This document shows, in pieces, positions 44,301 through 55,625 of a DNA stretch of 64,000 nt (position 1 is the stretch's first letter; each line of letters starts with the position of its first letter). The notes beneath the pieces are model-generated. The model did not search any database and was not told where the DNA came from. It was given only the letters and a program-made list of their open reading frames with translations. The position numbers and the translations under genes were made by a program. Origin of the DNA: Zygnema cylindricum (Eukaryota; Streptophyta; Zygnematophyceae; Zygnematales; Zygnemataceae); contig JBBHKE010002697.1 of assembly GCA_037447655.1 (NCBI GenBank), forward strand, positions 1 to 64,000, written 5' to 3'.

Positions 44301-46779
44301 GTCCTGCTTCGGACGGGAGGCTTCCAGGGGGAGGAGAGAGACGAAGAAGAAGGAAGGGAAGGCGAGGAAGAGTGAGAAGTCGAGGGAGAGGAAGAGAGAG
44401 AGTCGACCCAAGAGGGCTCCCTTGGAGTTTGCGACAGGGATGTGGAGAGAGATAGGCCAACCATCCGCCAATGACTTCTGGTTTTCTTCTAGGTGAGAAG
44501 GGAGAGAGAGAAAGAGAGGGAGAGCGAGGGAGGGGCAGAGGGAGAGGCATATATCCAACCTTCTTTTTGCTGTTTTTCTTTATTTATTTCGGTCATGTTG
44601 GATATGAAGCTTTTTGGGGTGAAAAAACCTTACAAACTTGAAGCTGACGTCAGCAATTTGACATTGCTCTGCTCCATTTCAGATCCGGAGGATGCTTCGA
44701 CGGCCGTCACGATCCTCTCTTTCAAGTGGACTCGGAATGCTCCATTCTGGGAATGCTGCTCACTCCTCGGGATATCTCTCTCTCGCCAGAGAGAGAAACC
44801 ACTTTCAACTCCGCCCATCTGGTAAGAAAATTAAAACATGTCCTTCCCTTCTCCCTCCCTTCACCATTCATTTCCCCCTGCATTCGATTCTCCGATCGTT
44901 TGAAAAACACTCACCTTATGAATTGACCTCAAGTTTTTTCATAAAGATAGTGTCAGTGACTCTCTTAGTAAAATGAATTATCTCTCTTAGAAAAAAGAAT
45001 AAGGTTTCAACGGTTTTTCTGAACATGGTTCAGTGAATTTTTCAGGGAAATGAGACTGGGTACGAGTCTCGCCGGGCCTATCGAGAGAGCTGTTATATGG
45101 GGTATGCCGGAGAATTGACGGCCGCAGTTTCCGGAGCTTTCCTGTGGCTCTTAACCGGTGACGGACTGAACAGTCCCACGGAACGGAGTTCAGTTTCAGA
45201 TAACGGAGCGTCGAAAGGATTGCAAAAACGGGCGAGTCCTGTCTCTGTTTTTTCTCCTTATGTTAGTTCTGGAGAATCTGCTGGAGCTTCTCCTACACAT
45301 TTGGAATTATAGGGCTGAAGGGAGGAGGAGAAAGGAAGGGACAAGGGAGGGAGAGTGTAAAACTAATTTTGTGGACCGAAGTTGTAATTTCTACCATGTT
45401 GATTTTGGGACTTCACTGAAGCCAGGGGAGCCCAGTTGGCAAGGGTCTACTGGCCTGCCTGACTTGTGGTGAATGTGGATAGAAAAAAAGAAAAATACCG
45501 GAATTGATGTATAGATTTATATTGAGGAAATATAGAAAGGAATTCTCTAGGCGAAAGATATAAATACCTGGAAGTTTTAGTTTTAGTGAAAATGGGGAAA
45601 CGGGGAAATGTGTACCGACATTCTTTTGCAAGTAGACTCATAAAAGGGCCATCCCAAAAAAAAATGTGGTTTTGGTCTTTTTTTTAGGAAAGATTTGACC
45701 TAAGATTGGTTAGAATTGGGGTAGTCATCAGATTTTTGACTGATTATTTGGGCGGTGGGAAAATAAATCTGGGTTAGTTAAGGACAGAAAAACCAGATTT
45801 ATCACTTGCTTCTATAATTGTAATACCACCTTTCTTCCTTAAAAAAGGGAGATATGAAGGGGTTTGAGAAATTACTTTGTATTAGTATTATGTAGGAATA
45901 GTTTAAATCAGTTGGATAGGAAGTTCATCCACCTATCTATTGTTGGGCCTTCTCGGAATAAAACAGAACCAAATGACCATGGTTATCTTTACTTTTTTAT
46001 AATGAAAACAAGTTTCTTTGTGTTGTTAAATTGGTTTTATTTGTCTTCCGTAGCATTGGTCTGAAAACTTCGAGGTGAGCCGAATTTAAAAGAGGGAGTG
46101 GAAGGGTGCATAAGTTCTCTCCAGAATGAGTGAAAAACTTCCCTTTTTTTTATATATTAAGTGAAAATAATGAGCGATTTCTGTAACCACACATGGTTGA
46201 AGCAAAATCAAGCGCACAAGAAGTTCCATTGACAAGTCACGGAGGCGTAAAATACCAATAGATGGATATATTAATAGCAACAATGCTCCACACTAAAAAC
46301 AGGTAGGCATAATTTCAGCTGATGTAGTCAATGTAGATCTCGCGCTGCAATGCTGCAATGAACCCCAAAGGGAGGGACAGTCAAAAGACTGTCTGTACCT
46401 CCAACACAACTCTAATGATAAGCTGGTTATCCACAGAAAAAACTTTACAAATTTAATTGTTGCTATCTGAGTTTGTGTGACTATTGTCTCTCGCCTTTTA
46501 CTTGGTAATTTCCTATTTAGCGACTAATCACTTACCTGTCGACACCTATGCATGCCACATCGCTAATCGGCCAACCCTGAGTGACGTGATGGTTTACTCA
46601 AATTACTGTGGTGTCCCGTGATTTCCGGTCACAGTGACGATGTAATGCGTGACATGACTGGTATTGAATCGGTACCCCAATTTTGGTAGTGCCTGAAGAC
46701 ATTCCAACAATAAGGCAGTCCTCTTCCAGGCTATTTTCATTGGAGAGTATTTGGTCCCTACTGAAAGGATGGTAATATC
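41398..46779 (+). repeat. Segmental duplication, copy 2, left part
   Basis: Matches 33326-38777 in order. It ends at GGTAATATC, where element D begins, and continues at 58735. The left ~950 bp are indistinguishable from copy 1. Confidence 0.9.
43975..45312 (+). CDS. Proline-rich/basic protein of unknown function, 307 aa, duplicate 2
   Basis: Exons 43975-44492, 44683-44821 and 45046-45312 have exactly the same lengths (518, 139, 267) and splice sites as the first duplicate, with no frameshift or stop. A hand count in exon 1 gives about 16 base differences, of which about 6 change the residue (T to P, I to L, V to A, V to M, E to D twice). This points to purifying selection rather than decay, although the numbers are small. 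The start ATG has a different upstream context (TCAAATGG versus TCCTATGG). Intron 1 has lost most of the GA tract and gained about 13 bp before the acceptor. Function unknown, as for the first copy. Confidence 0.8.
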
Positions 46780-47413
46780 TATTAAAGGTGGATTGGCGGA
46801 AGCCATGAAATTATACATGAGAAAGATCAATGCATTGGAGAGAGAAATTGATTTGTATTTGGGATGATTTTATTAAGTGAGAAAAGTCACTTATATACAA
46901 AATACACAGTGCTAATTACTGTGGAATCTAAGTGCTCTATGGTGCGCTGTTACAAAAGGATCCTAGTCTAGATTACAATTAATGTGTTCGTGACTTCACC
47001 TAATTGACGTTACGACTAGATTCTGCTGGATGTAGTCGACATTCTAACGTATGTTGTCTAGAGTCTAAAGGATTGATTTAGGGCGGCAATGTACAGAAGT
47101 AGTTAAGACCTAAAGTAACGACGTAGAGTCAAGCGACAAAAAGTACGACGACACGAACAAAATACAAAGGAGAAACACAACAAGGAGAAATAAACATACG
47201 TAGGACAAAGAGAGAGACCGTTGCTCAAAGGACTTCTACGTAGGGCGGCAAGACTGGACCGACGCATGCAGTGATAAATACGGACAGGACCAAAAGAGAG
47301 TCGCCCAAAGGACTTGTACGTAGGGTGGCAAGAGTGGACCGACACATGTAATGAAAGGTACAGACGGGACCAAGAGTGACAAAAAGTGAACCGACGCTAA
47401 ATGACCCTTAACA
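46780..47413 (-). repeat. 3' LTR of element D (634 bp)
   Basis: Matches 58190-58734, but about 90 bp (around 47215-47345) containing AAAGGACTT..ACGTAGGGCGGCAAG..GGACCGAC is tandemly duplicated here. That explains the length difference. It is preceded on the minus strand by a polypurine run (GAGGGGGGG), the plus-strand primer. Confidence 0.88.
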
Positions 47414-47435
47414 CCCCCCCTCAAGCGAGAACTAG

Positions 47436-48200
47436 GAAATAGATTGAGATGAAAAGGAAGGAAATTTAGCCAGGAGGAGAAGGAAGACGAAGGCCAGAGG
47501 AGAGAATATGCTGCTCAAACTGGGGGCGATGAAGAGCCTTGGTGAGATAATCGACCACTTGGTCGGCCGATTTGACATAACGAAATTGGAGAGTGCCATC
47601 TTTGACCCGCTCCCGAGAGTAATGATATTGAATGTCGATGTGCTTCGTCCTTTTGTGGTGAACAGGATTGCGGATCGAAGCAAGGGCTCCCTGGGAATCG
47701 GAAAAAAAAGGGGTAGGAGCGGAAGGAGGAAATCGAAGATTGGAAAGCAGAGTGCGAAGCCACACAGCTTCTTTGGCGGCATGACAAGCGGCCATATATT
47801 CCGCCTCAGTGCTGGAGCATGCGGTGGTAGGTTGCTTTCTGCATGACCAAGAGATAAGTCCATTGCCCAAGAAGAAACACGAGCCAATGGTTAAACGGCG
47901 AGAAAACTCATCTTGCGCCCAATCTGAATCAATAAAACCCGTAAGAGCACTAGAGTCAGAGAAAGAGTATGCGAGACAAAGCGTTTTAGTGCCTTGTAGA
48001 TAACGAAAGACAAGTTTTGCTACGGCAAGATGATTAAGGGAAGAACGTTGGAGGAATTGACTGAGCTTAGTGACAACTGTGGCAATGTCAGGGCGGGTGG
48101 CCTACATGGCGTTTATAAGGGCCCCGACCATCGTGCCGTAAGTGGCATGGAGGGAGGGGGAGAGAAGGGAGTCAGTGGAAGGGCGGAGAGGGGCATTGGC
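47436..48200 (-). pseudogene. Element D RNase H domain
   Basis: The minus strand reads ATRPDIATVVTKLSQFLQ, FIDSDWAQDEFSRRLTIG, FFLGNGLISWSCRKQPTTAC, SSTEAEYMAACHAAKEAVWL, HKRTKHIDIQYHYSRERV and ADQVVDYLTKAL. The RNase H aspartate (DSDWA) and glutamate (TEAEY) are present. Frameshifts near 47880 and 48100 break the frame. Confidence 0.85.
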
Positions 48201-48202
48201 AT

Positions 48203-48694
48203 CTAAAGGAGTGGAAAGGGAGGAGCAGTTTGCCATGCCAAAGCGTTCCAAAAGATCAGAGATAAAGGTCTCCTGAGAGAGAGAGAGAGGGTGCGAGCTG
48301 AGCGGTCACGAGAAACTTGAATGCCTAAATAATACGTGAGCTCACCTAGATCGGCCATGTCAAAATGGGCTTGAAGGAGAGATTTGACAGTAGAGATTTC
48401 AGAGAGGGAAGGACCAATAACAAGTAGATCATCGACAAAGATGGCAAAAATGATCAAGGAGGTGTCAGAGCCACGAGAGTAAATGCTAAAATCGACATCA
48501 ATTCGGGTAAATCCTTCTTTCCTTATAATGACATCTATGGTAAAGTTCCAGACACGGGGGGATTGCTTCAATCAATAAATTGTTTTAATGTGATGGCAAA
48601 CCATATGTTTACATCCAGGGGAAACATAGCCCTCAGGTTGATGCATGTAAATGTCCTCGGATAAAATCCCATTTAAGAAAGCATTCTTAACATC
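48203..48694 (-). pseudogene. Element D reverse transcriptase, C-terminal half
   Basis: The minus strand from 48694 reads DVKNAFLNGILSEDIYMHQP, then after a stop LKQSPRVWNFTIDV, VDFSIYS, IFAIFVDDLLVIGPSLSE and DMADLGELTYYLGIQV. FVDD is the catalytic motif. The N-terminal half continues at 54945 on the far side of the nested element. Confidence 0.88.
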
Positions 48695-49620
48695 TGTTGA
48701 AAAGAAGTAATTAATATTCACTTCTTAATTTAGACTCTAGAGTGAAGAGAGAGAGAGAGAGTCACCATGGCTGCCGCGATAGTCAGAAAGAAACAGGCAG
48801 ACAATCAGAAAGAAACAGGCAGACATGCAGACAGATTGATAGATTGATAAAATGTTGCCTTAAACCAGATTTGAATCCTAGGTCTACGAAGTGATATGTA
48901 GACGGACGCCTTAACCATTATGGCGTTAATGAAACGATACACGTATTCAGTTCGCTATGTATTTAAAGTGTCACGCAAAACGTCACTTTCATTAAAATTG
49001 ACCAAAATTGACGAAACGGCATCCATAGTCAAACGGCGCTCGCTGACGCGAATCTAGCCGTGTAAAATATATGATTGGTCGGACGTCGTCGCCCCCGCCA
49101 AACCCGAATGACTCTTTGGCGGCTTTCAAACATAGCGGCGCGCTATGCCACGTGGTGCCACATCATTGGACGCCGGAAAAGATGGGAGGAGGAACGATGG
49201 CTCCCATGATAACAAGTGTCAAACAGAAGGCCATGTTGTACAATGGTCATACAAGAAGTACAATCGGCCACTGTACCTTCTTGTACTATACACCCTTTTG
49301 ATTGGGCGAGGGTAGAGTAGTAAGTAGTTGTGAGTAGGAGATAAGGGACTTAGCGTGTTTGAGGCGCCTCTCTCCAGGTGACCTTTTATATTTATAGGCC
49401 ATCTTTTGCCAACCATAACTTACTGCGCAGGGGAGCAAATTCAGTGATTCTTTTTGCGTTTGACTCAGGGGAGTCTTGTCCTCACACGGGTGAGAGTGTT
49501 CAGAATATTTATGTGCCTGGGCGGCACTTATTCAGTGGGAAAGTGAAAAGGTCAAATATTATCCTAGAGGCTTTACATAGGCTGCTCATTCTCTGGGTTA
49601 ATGGAGACCACAAAATTTCA
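48695..49620 (+). repeat. 5' LTR of element B
   Basis: Begins TGTTGAAAAGAAGTAATTAA and ends AATGGAGACCACAAAATTTCA. It holds a GA run (48739-48752), repeated AGAAAGAAACAGGCAGAC words, an antisense tRNA-like segment (48857-48928), an inverted repeat of ACAAGAAGTACAAT..GTACCTTCTTGTAC (49250-49290), and near its end the first codons of gag. Confidence 0.93.
48857..48928 (-). other. tRNA-like segment inside the LTR (antisense to element B)
   Basis: On the minus strand 72 bases resemble a tRNA: an A-box-like CATAATGGTTAAGGCG, a hairpin GTCTAC..GTAGAC in the anticodon-arm position, and a B-box/T-arm-like CTAGGATTCAAATCTGG. The acceptor stem pairs poorly. It is best read as a tRNA-derived relic, not a working tRNA gene. 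Equivalents lie at 54182-54252 and, in another LTR, 61298-61366 (+). Confidence 0.55.
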
Positions 49621-50383
49621 GGTTATAGGCCCACCCTCTAGGGTGCCCATAGTTAATGCCCAATTTTTTTATTGTGAAATGATGATGGAGGGAGAACTTT
49701 TTGAGAAGCACCTATGGGGCATATTGTCCGGGCAAATTCGATGCCCAACTCCACCAGGGTTTGGAAGAACAAGTTTTTCTGGCACCTCTGTCACAACTGC
49801 TGTTAAAACATCAACCACCATCACGAACGATGACGAGGAAGGGGAGGAAACAATCATGGAAGGAGAAAACGGAGGAGTTGCTTCTCGAGGGACTCCATTG
49901 TCAAGGACGATACAGGCAGTAGCACCACCAGCAATAGGGAGTCAGACCGAACGGTTGGAATATGTAAATTGGAACTATAAGGACAAGGTGGCTAAGCTAT
50001 TAATTCTCAAAAGTGTAGTGAAGGGTATTGGCATATCCCTTTTGCATGTTACATCTTCCTCTCAGATTTGGGTATCTTTAGTAAATAAATATAAGAGTGG
50101 GTCATTGTAGCAGCAAAAACTCGCAGAACATAAGATTTCAGCTTATAGTTATAAGGGAGGAAGTATGAATGATTATTGCAATGACTTAGGTGTTTTATTT
50201 GGAGAACTAGAGAGCGCAGATAACTCATGGTGTGAGAGACAAAGAGTAAATACATTGATAATGAAACTACCTGAGGAGTATGAGAATATCATTAATCGGT
50301 TGCAGGACCTAGGTGATAGCAATTGGAATTGGGATGATATAGTGGGGATGATTTTAATGAAAGAGAGTACCATAGAAACTTAG
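49601..50383 (+). pseudogene. Element B gag
   Basis: METTKFQVIGPPSRVP starts within the last 20 bases of the LTR and runs through the primer site, then MMMEGELFEKHLWGIL, TPPGFGRTSFSG, WNYKDKVAKLLILK and LPEEYENIINRLQDLGDSNW. One in-frame TAG at 50108 and a stop at 50381 interrupt it. The zinc knuckle follows in another frame. The start at 49601 is shared with fragment C (60626-60645). Confidence 0.85.
49621..49635 (+). promoter_or_regulatory. Minus-strand primer binding site of element B (initiator tRNA-Met anticodon arm)
   Basis: GGTTATAGGCCCACC directly follows the LTR. The complement of the plant initiator tRNA-Met anticodon stem-loop is GGTTATGGGCCCACC, so only one base differs here, and fragment C matches all 15. 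Drosophila copia uses such an internal (5'-half) tRNA-Met primer. Most plant Copia elements instead pair with the tRNA 3' end (TGGTATCAGAGC). Confidence 0.75.
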
Positions 50384-50408
50384 GAGAGGAAGTCAGAGTG
50401 TTGAAGCA

Positions 50409-51215
50409 TTGGCTGGAGGATCTGATTGGCGGAAGCGTGATGAGGAAAAGGGAAAGGATCCCTATCAAAACTTTGGAGGAAGAGGACAAGGAGGTGGCAC
50501 ATTTGATCGACAAGGGAGAGGAGCTCCTCAAGGTGGATTATGTCACTTCTGCAAGAAACTGGGAAATTATATGGAAGATTGTGTCAAGCTTGCAGATCTC
50601 CGATTAAAAGATGGACAAGGTTCATCAAAATATGGAGGAAAGAAAAAGAGTTTTTTGACTCAAGTTCATGATGAGGAAGAAGATGACGTAACCGAACCAG
50701 AAGAGGAGCTTGAGGAGCTTCTTCTTAAACCAAAAACCAATGTGAAGCATGTAGACATTCTACGGAGGCAAAAGTGTGCTTTCGGAGCTAAGAGGGATCC
50801 ACCTGAGGATGGGTGGATCATAGACTCAGGGGCCTCAATGCATATGTGCAAGGATAAGAGGTGGTTTACCAAATTAAGAAAAAATCCAACAGTTGAGATA
50901 GAGTATGGAGATGGCAGAGTAGAAACCACAAGTCTTGCTGGATCGGTTGATTTAAAAGTTCTAGTTGATAGAAAGGCTTTAATTGTAACACTCTCAGATG
51001 TTCTTTACATTCCACAACTTAGCAAGAATCTAGTCCCTACAGCTGTTCTAGATGAAAAAGAGTTCGAAACCGGAACGAAGAAAGGAATCTTCACAGCTAG
51101 CTTTGACAATGAGGTTTATTTCATAGCTGAAAAGGTTAGTCAAGGAATGTTCAGAATTGTGCTCTGCAATGAAAAGGGTGTTCTCTACTCGTGTGGAAGT
51201 GATATGATGCTTTAG
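50409..51215 (+). pseudogene. Element B zinc knuckle, protease and pre-integrase start
   Basis: The open frame contains a glycine-rich basic lead, CHFCKKLGNYMEDC (a CCHC knuckle whose histidine is asparagine), an acidic EEEDDVTEPEEELEELL stretch, the protease site WIIDSGASMHMC, and LSDVLYIPQLSKNLVPTAVL. It ends where LWHKRLGH should start: the tryptophan codon has become TAG (51213-51215). Confidence 0.88.
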
Positions 51216-51896
51216 CACAAGAGGTTGGGGCATGTGAATCTAGATAGATTAAATAAAATGAAGAAAAAGGGAATAGTGGATGGAATTGAGTTTGGAGATA
51301 ATGAGACCTCTGATGATTGTAGTGGATGTGCCCAAGGAAAGATTCATGAACTTCCATTTCCAAAGGCTTCCACATTTAGAAGAGAGAAAGTATTAGATCT
51401 AGCTCACACTGATGTTTGGGGACCAACTAGGTATGCTTCACATGGGGGGAAAAGATGCATGCTTACCATTACAGATGATTGGTCTAGATACACTAAGGCA
51501 TATTTTCTTACACATAAGTCAGAGGTACTAAAATGTTTCAAAGAATACAAAGAATGGAGTGAAAAATTACATGAAACCTCAATAAAAGAGATAAGAAGTG
51601 ATAATGGGAAAGAATACACCTCAAAGGAATTTGAAGAATTTCTTAAAGAAGAAGGAATTCATCATGAGAAAACTGTTCCTTATAATCCGAAACAAAATAG
51701 AGTAGCAGAAAGAGGTAATAGAACTTTAGGAGATATGTCTAGAAGTATGCTAACTAATAAAATAATAGGATTGCAGTTTTGGGCCGAGTCTATAAACTAT
51801 GCTAACTTCATCAAAAATAGAGTTTTAACTTCGGCAAATAAGGAGGAAACTTCGTATGAAAGGTGGACGGTGTTTAACCAGATTTGTCTAGTTTGA
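51216..51896 (+). pseudogene. Element B integrase
   Basis: In the same frame as the preceding block, after the TAG: HKRLGHVNLDRL..CSGCAQGK (HHCC finger), HTDVWGPTRY (first catalytic Asp), DDWSRYTKAYF, IRSDNGKEYTSKEF (second Asp), KQNRVAERGNRTLGDMSRSM (Glu). A frame change near 51890 separates it from the downstream linker (SQAYSLESDNSKLKL, RYLVGYDESTKGYRVYDL). Confidence 0.9.
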
Positions 51897-52333
51897 GAGT
51901 GTTCGGAAGTCAAGCCTACAGTTTAGAATCCGATAATTCTAAATTGAAGTTATAGGGAAGAGGGAAACCAAGATATCTTGTAGGATATGATGAGAGCACA
52001 AAAGGATATCGAGTGTATGACTTGAAAAAGAGAGATATCATTTTGGTAAAACACATTGTGGTAATGAATGAAGTAAAGTCTATTGGTCCATTCAAATATA
52101 ACAAAGAAGTCAAAATCAGATTTGAATCTGGTCAGTATTCTGACTTTGACTTGGGAAATGAAGAGAAGGAAGACGGGGAGAAGGAAAAAATTGCAGATGT
52201 GCCAAAGTAGAAGGACGAAAAGACAACATCCGAGGTGACACCACAATACGAAGTGGAAACCGACGAGGAACTTGATCAAACACCGGAAATGTAAGATAGG
52301 GGAGATGAAAATCTTTCTAAACGAAACCCCAGG

Positions 52334-53495
52334 ATGTCTTCTATATTAGGGTCATATTTTGAAGGAGGAAAAAAAAGTAGTAAACGGCTTCAAGAAAGAC
52401 ATGTAAATAACAAACTAACAAAGATGTCTCACCCAGAAGAACCTCCTCAGACATACTTAGAGGCCATAAATACCCCAAAAAGCAGCCGGTGGATCACTGC
52501 TATCAATGAAGAAATGGCCTCTATCAGGGAAGCCAATACATGGGAGTCAGTAGATTGTCCACCGGATAGAAAACCGATTGGATGTAAGTGGGTTTTTAAG
52601 CTTAAACTAAACCTAGATAATACCATTGAAAGATATAAGGCTAGGTTGGTTGCTAAAGGTTATACTCAGAAAGAATGAATAGACTATGAAGAAGCTTTTG
52701 CACCCCTAGTCAGATTCCCTTTTGTCAGAATCCTTTTAGGTTTAGCCGCAGCAGAGGATATAGAAATACACCAGATGGATATAAAGACCACCTTCTTACA
52801 CGGAGAGTTGGAAGAAGAAATCTACATGGGGCAACCGAAAGGATTAGTGGAAAGTGGAGAAGAAAACAAGGTGTACAAACTGATAAAATCACTTTATGGC
52901 TTTAAGCAAGCCCCGCGGCAATGGAACATAAAATTGGACGAATTTCTGACAGGTTTGGGATACATTAGAATAAGTTCAGATCACTCCATATATATTTGAG
53001 GATGAAAATGGGGTGATATTTATTGCTAATTATGAAGATGATTTGTTAGTCTTAAGCAACTACTTAGATAAAATTAACAAACTCAAACAGGATTTGAGAA
53101 GTCAGTTTGACATGAAAGATCTCGGCGAAGCAAAATACATTTTGGGGATTCAAATGGAGAGGGATAGAGGGAATAGAATTATAAGACTCACTCAGAAAGA
53201 AGCTATTGGTAATATGCTAGAAAATTTTCAGATGGAGAAAGCAAATGGGTGTACCACTCCCATGGATCTAAAGAAAGAATCAGAGAGGAGTGAAGATGGA
53301 GGGATACTGATTTTCAATGATAATATGGATGAGGAAGAAAAGAGGTTTATGGAAGGAATTCCTTATAGGCAAATTGTAGGCAGTTTAATATACTTTATGA
53401 ATTATACACGTTCGGACATAGCTGAGGTTGTAGGCGTTTTTAGTAGAAGTCTAAATGAACCTAGGAAAAGAGACTGGGAAGCAGCCAAAGAGTGA
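52334..53495 (+). pseudogene. Element B reverse transcriptase
   Basis: Blocks in order: RWITAINEEMASIREANTWE, KPIGCKWVFKLKLN, ARLVAKGYTQKE, HQMDIKTTFLHGELEEEIYM, LIKSLYGFKQAPRQWN, then after a one-base shift FIANYEDDLLVLSN and DMKDLGEAKYILGIQMERD. The catalytic box is YEDD instead of the usual YVDD. A TGA lies at 52676-52678. All family-specific motifs are present. Confidence 0.9.
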
Positions 53496-53980
53496 TGAGA
53501 TGTTTGGTGGGAAAAAGGGAATTATGGTTGCATTTGGGAGGGGAGCACACTGACATCGCCACTTGGAGTGATGCCAATTATGGGGATGTGCTTTTGAGAC
53601 GATGTACAACTGGATATGTGTTGCAAATTGGATCTGGTGCATGCTGTTGGAGTAGCAAACAACAAAAAGTAGTTGCTTAGTCCACTATGGAGGCTGAATA
53701 CATGGCTTCATGTGCTGCCACTAAAGAATTAACGTGGGTAAAATCTCTACTCGAAAAACTTGGGTTCATGAAATCTGGGACTTAGAATGTCTTTTGTGAT
53801 AATCAAGCTGCTATCTCTATCGCAGCTAATCCAAAACACCATTTCAAAGCTAAACATATGGATATAAGACTAAGCTTTGTCAAAGAGAAGGTTGAGAATA
53901 AAATAATTAAACTGGTTAATAAAAGTGATAAAGAGATGATTGCAGACATGATGAAAAAACGGTACCTTCTCCTAAATTAA
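53492..53980 (+). pseudogene. Element B RNase H
   Basis: TWSDANYGDVLLRRCTTGYV, WSSKQQKVVA, then a TAG, STMEAEYMASCAATKELTWV, FCDNQAAISIAANPKHHFKA, KHMDIRLSFVKEKV. The frame changes at the junction with RT. It ends about 60 bp before the 3' LTR. Confidence 0.88.
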
Positions 53981-54037
53981 AATTATGCAGAGAAAATTGT
54001 GGACTTAAATTAAAAGTAGACTAAGAAATAAAGAGAG

Positions 54038-54944
54038 TGTTGAAAAGAAGTAATTAACACTCACTTTTTAATTTAGACTCTAGAGTGAGGAGAGAGAGAG
54101 AAAGAGAGTCACCATGGTTGTCGCCATAGTCAGAAAGAAACAGGCAGACAGGCAAACAGATTGATTGATTGACAAAATGATGCCTTAAACCAGATTTGAA
54201 CCTACATCTACGAAGTGATATGTAGACGGACGCCTTAACCATTATGGCGTTAACGAAGCGATACACGTATTTAGTTCGCTATTTATTTAAAGTGTCACGC
54301 AAAACGTCACTTTCATTAAAGTTCACCAAAGTTAACTAAACGGCATCCATAGTCAAACGGCGCTCGCTGACGCGAATCGAGCCGTGTAACATACATGATC
54401 AGACGGACGTCGTCGCCCCCGCCAAACCCGAATGACTCTTTGGCGGGTTTCGAACATAGCGACGCGCTCTGCCACGTGGCGCCACATCATTCGACGCTTG
54501 AAAGGATGGAAGGAGGAACGATGGTTCCCATGTTGACAAGTGTCAACCAGAAGGCCATGTTGTACAATGGTCATACAAGAAGTACAATCGGCCACTGTTC
54601 CTTCTTGTACTATACACCCTTGTGATTGGCCGAAGGTAGAGTAGTAAGTAGTTGTGAGTAGGAGTTAACGGGCTTAGCGTGTTTGAGGCGCCTCTCTCCA
54701 AGTGACCTTTTGTATTCATAGTCCATCTTTGGCCAACCATAACTTACTGCTCAGGGGAGCAAATTCAGTGATTCTTTTTGCGTTTGACTCACGAGAGTCT
54801 TGTCCTCACAAAGGTGGGGGTGGTTAGAATATTTGTGTGCCTGGGTGGCACTTATTCAGTGGGAAAGTGAAAGGGTCAAATATTTTCCTAGAGGCTTTAC
54901 ATAGGTTGCTCATTATGTTAGTTAATAGAGACCACAGAATTTCA
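54038..54944 (+). repeat. 3' LTR of element B
   Basis: TGTTGAAAAGAAGTAATTAA..ATTTCA. Same internal landmarks as the 5' LTR, including the tRNA-like segment (54182-54252, minus). The gag ATG is ATA here (TTAATAGAGACC). It is followed by ACATC and then the interrupted element D. Confidence 0.93.
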
Positions 54945-55625
54945 ACATCCATCTGATGAACATGGAAATCATGTTCAGCAACTAAAGCAAGTAAAGTGTG
55001 GATAGATATCAACCATGCAACTGGAGAAAGGTTTCAGTGAAATCTATACCTTCGACTTGGGAAAAGCCCTTCGCCACCAAGCGAGCTTTGTATTTGTCCA
55101 CCTATCCATCCGCTTTTTGCTTTACGATGAAGCCCATTCAGAGCCGATTTCCTTTCTCCCAAAGGTAAGGGGAACAAAATTACATGTTTTGTGGGAAATT
55201 AAGGCATTGAATTCGGCATCAGCGACGATTTTCCAAAGTGGGGCATCTGGACGTTTTATGTCGGTTTTGAGTGAGAGAGGGGCTGAAATAAGAGAGGTAG
55301 AGGCCCTAGCCGAGAAAGCATAAGCAAGAGAGGCATGGCCTATGGAGGTAAGAAGCCAAGAGGGGGGAACTCTAAGGCGTGAAGGGTTTCGGCGAGGTAA
55401 AACAAAGGACCCAAGAAGAGGGGAAGTTCCAAGAGGAGAAAAAGGCTCGGGTCGAGGAAGAGGTGAGTAATCGGCAATTGAAGGAAAAAAGATTATCAAA
55501 GGATCAGGGAAAAAAGGAGAAATGATTAAAATTATGGGGGAAAGTTCAAAGATGAATCTTGGAAAAGGGGAAGTCATGGTCTCGGCGTGTCGGTAAATAT
55601 CTGGGTACAATCTCACGAAGTAGGG
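54945..55625 (-). pseudogene. Element D reverse transcriptase, N-terminal half, and linker
   Basis: The minus strand reads WLLTSIGHASLAYAFSA, PDAPLWKIVADAEFNALISH, NFVPLTFGRKEIGSEWAS, then LLALVAEHDFHVHQMDV, where element B interrupts. The preceding linker (55330-55620) is proline- and serine-rich. Frameshifts occur between blocks. Confidence 0.85.

Larger units (their letters stand above)
48695..54944 (+). mobile_element. Ty1/Copia retrotransposon B, full-length, nested in element D
   Basis: Exact limits: ACATC target copies at 48690-48694 and 54945-54949; LTRs 48695-49620 (926 bp) and 54038-54944 (907 bp), TGTTGAAAAG..ATTTCA. Primer site at 49621, polypurine stretch AAGAAATAAAGAGAG at 54023-54037. 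Order gag, PR, INT, RT, RNase H. It inserted in D between codons of the HQMDV-KNAFLNG motif of RT. Stops and frameshifts show it is non-functional. Confidence 0.95.
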
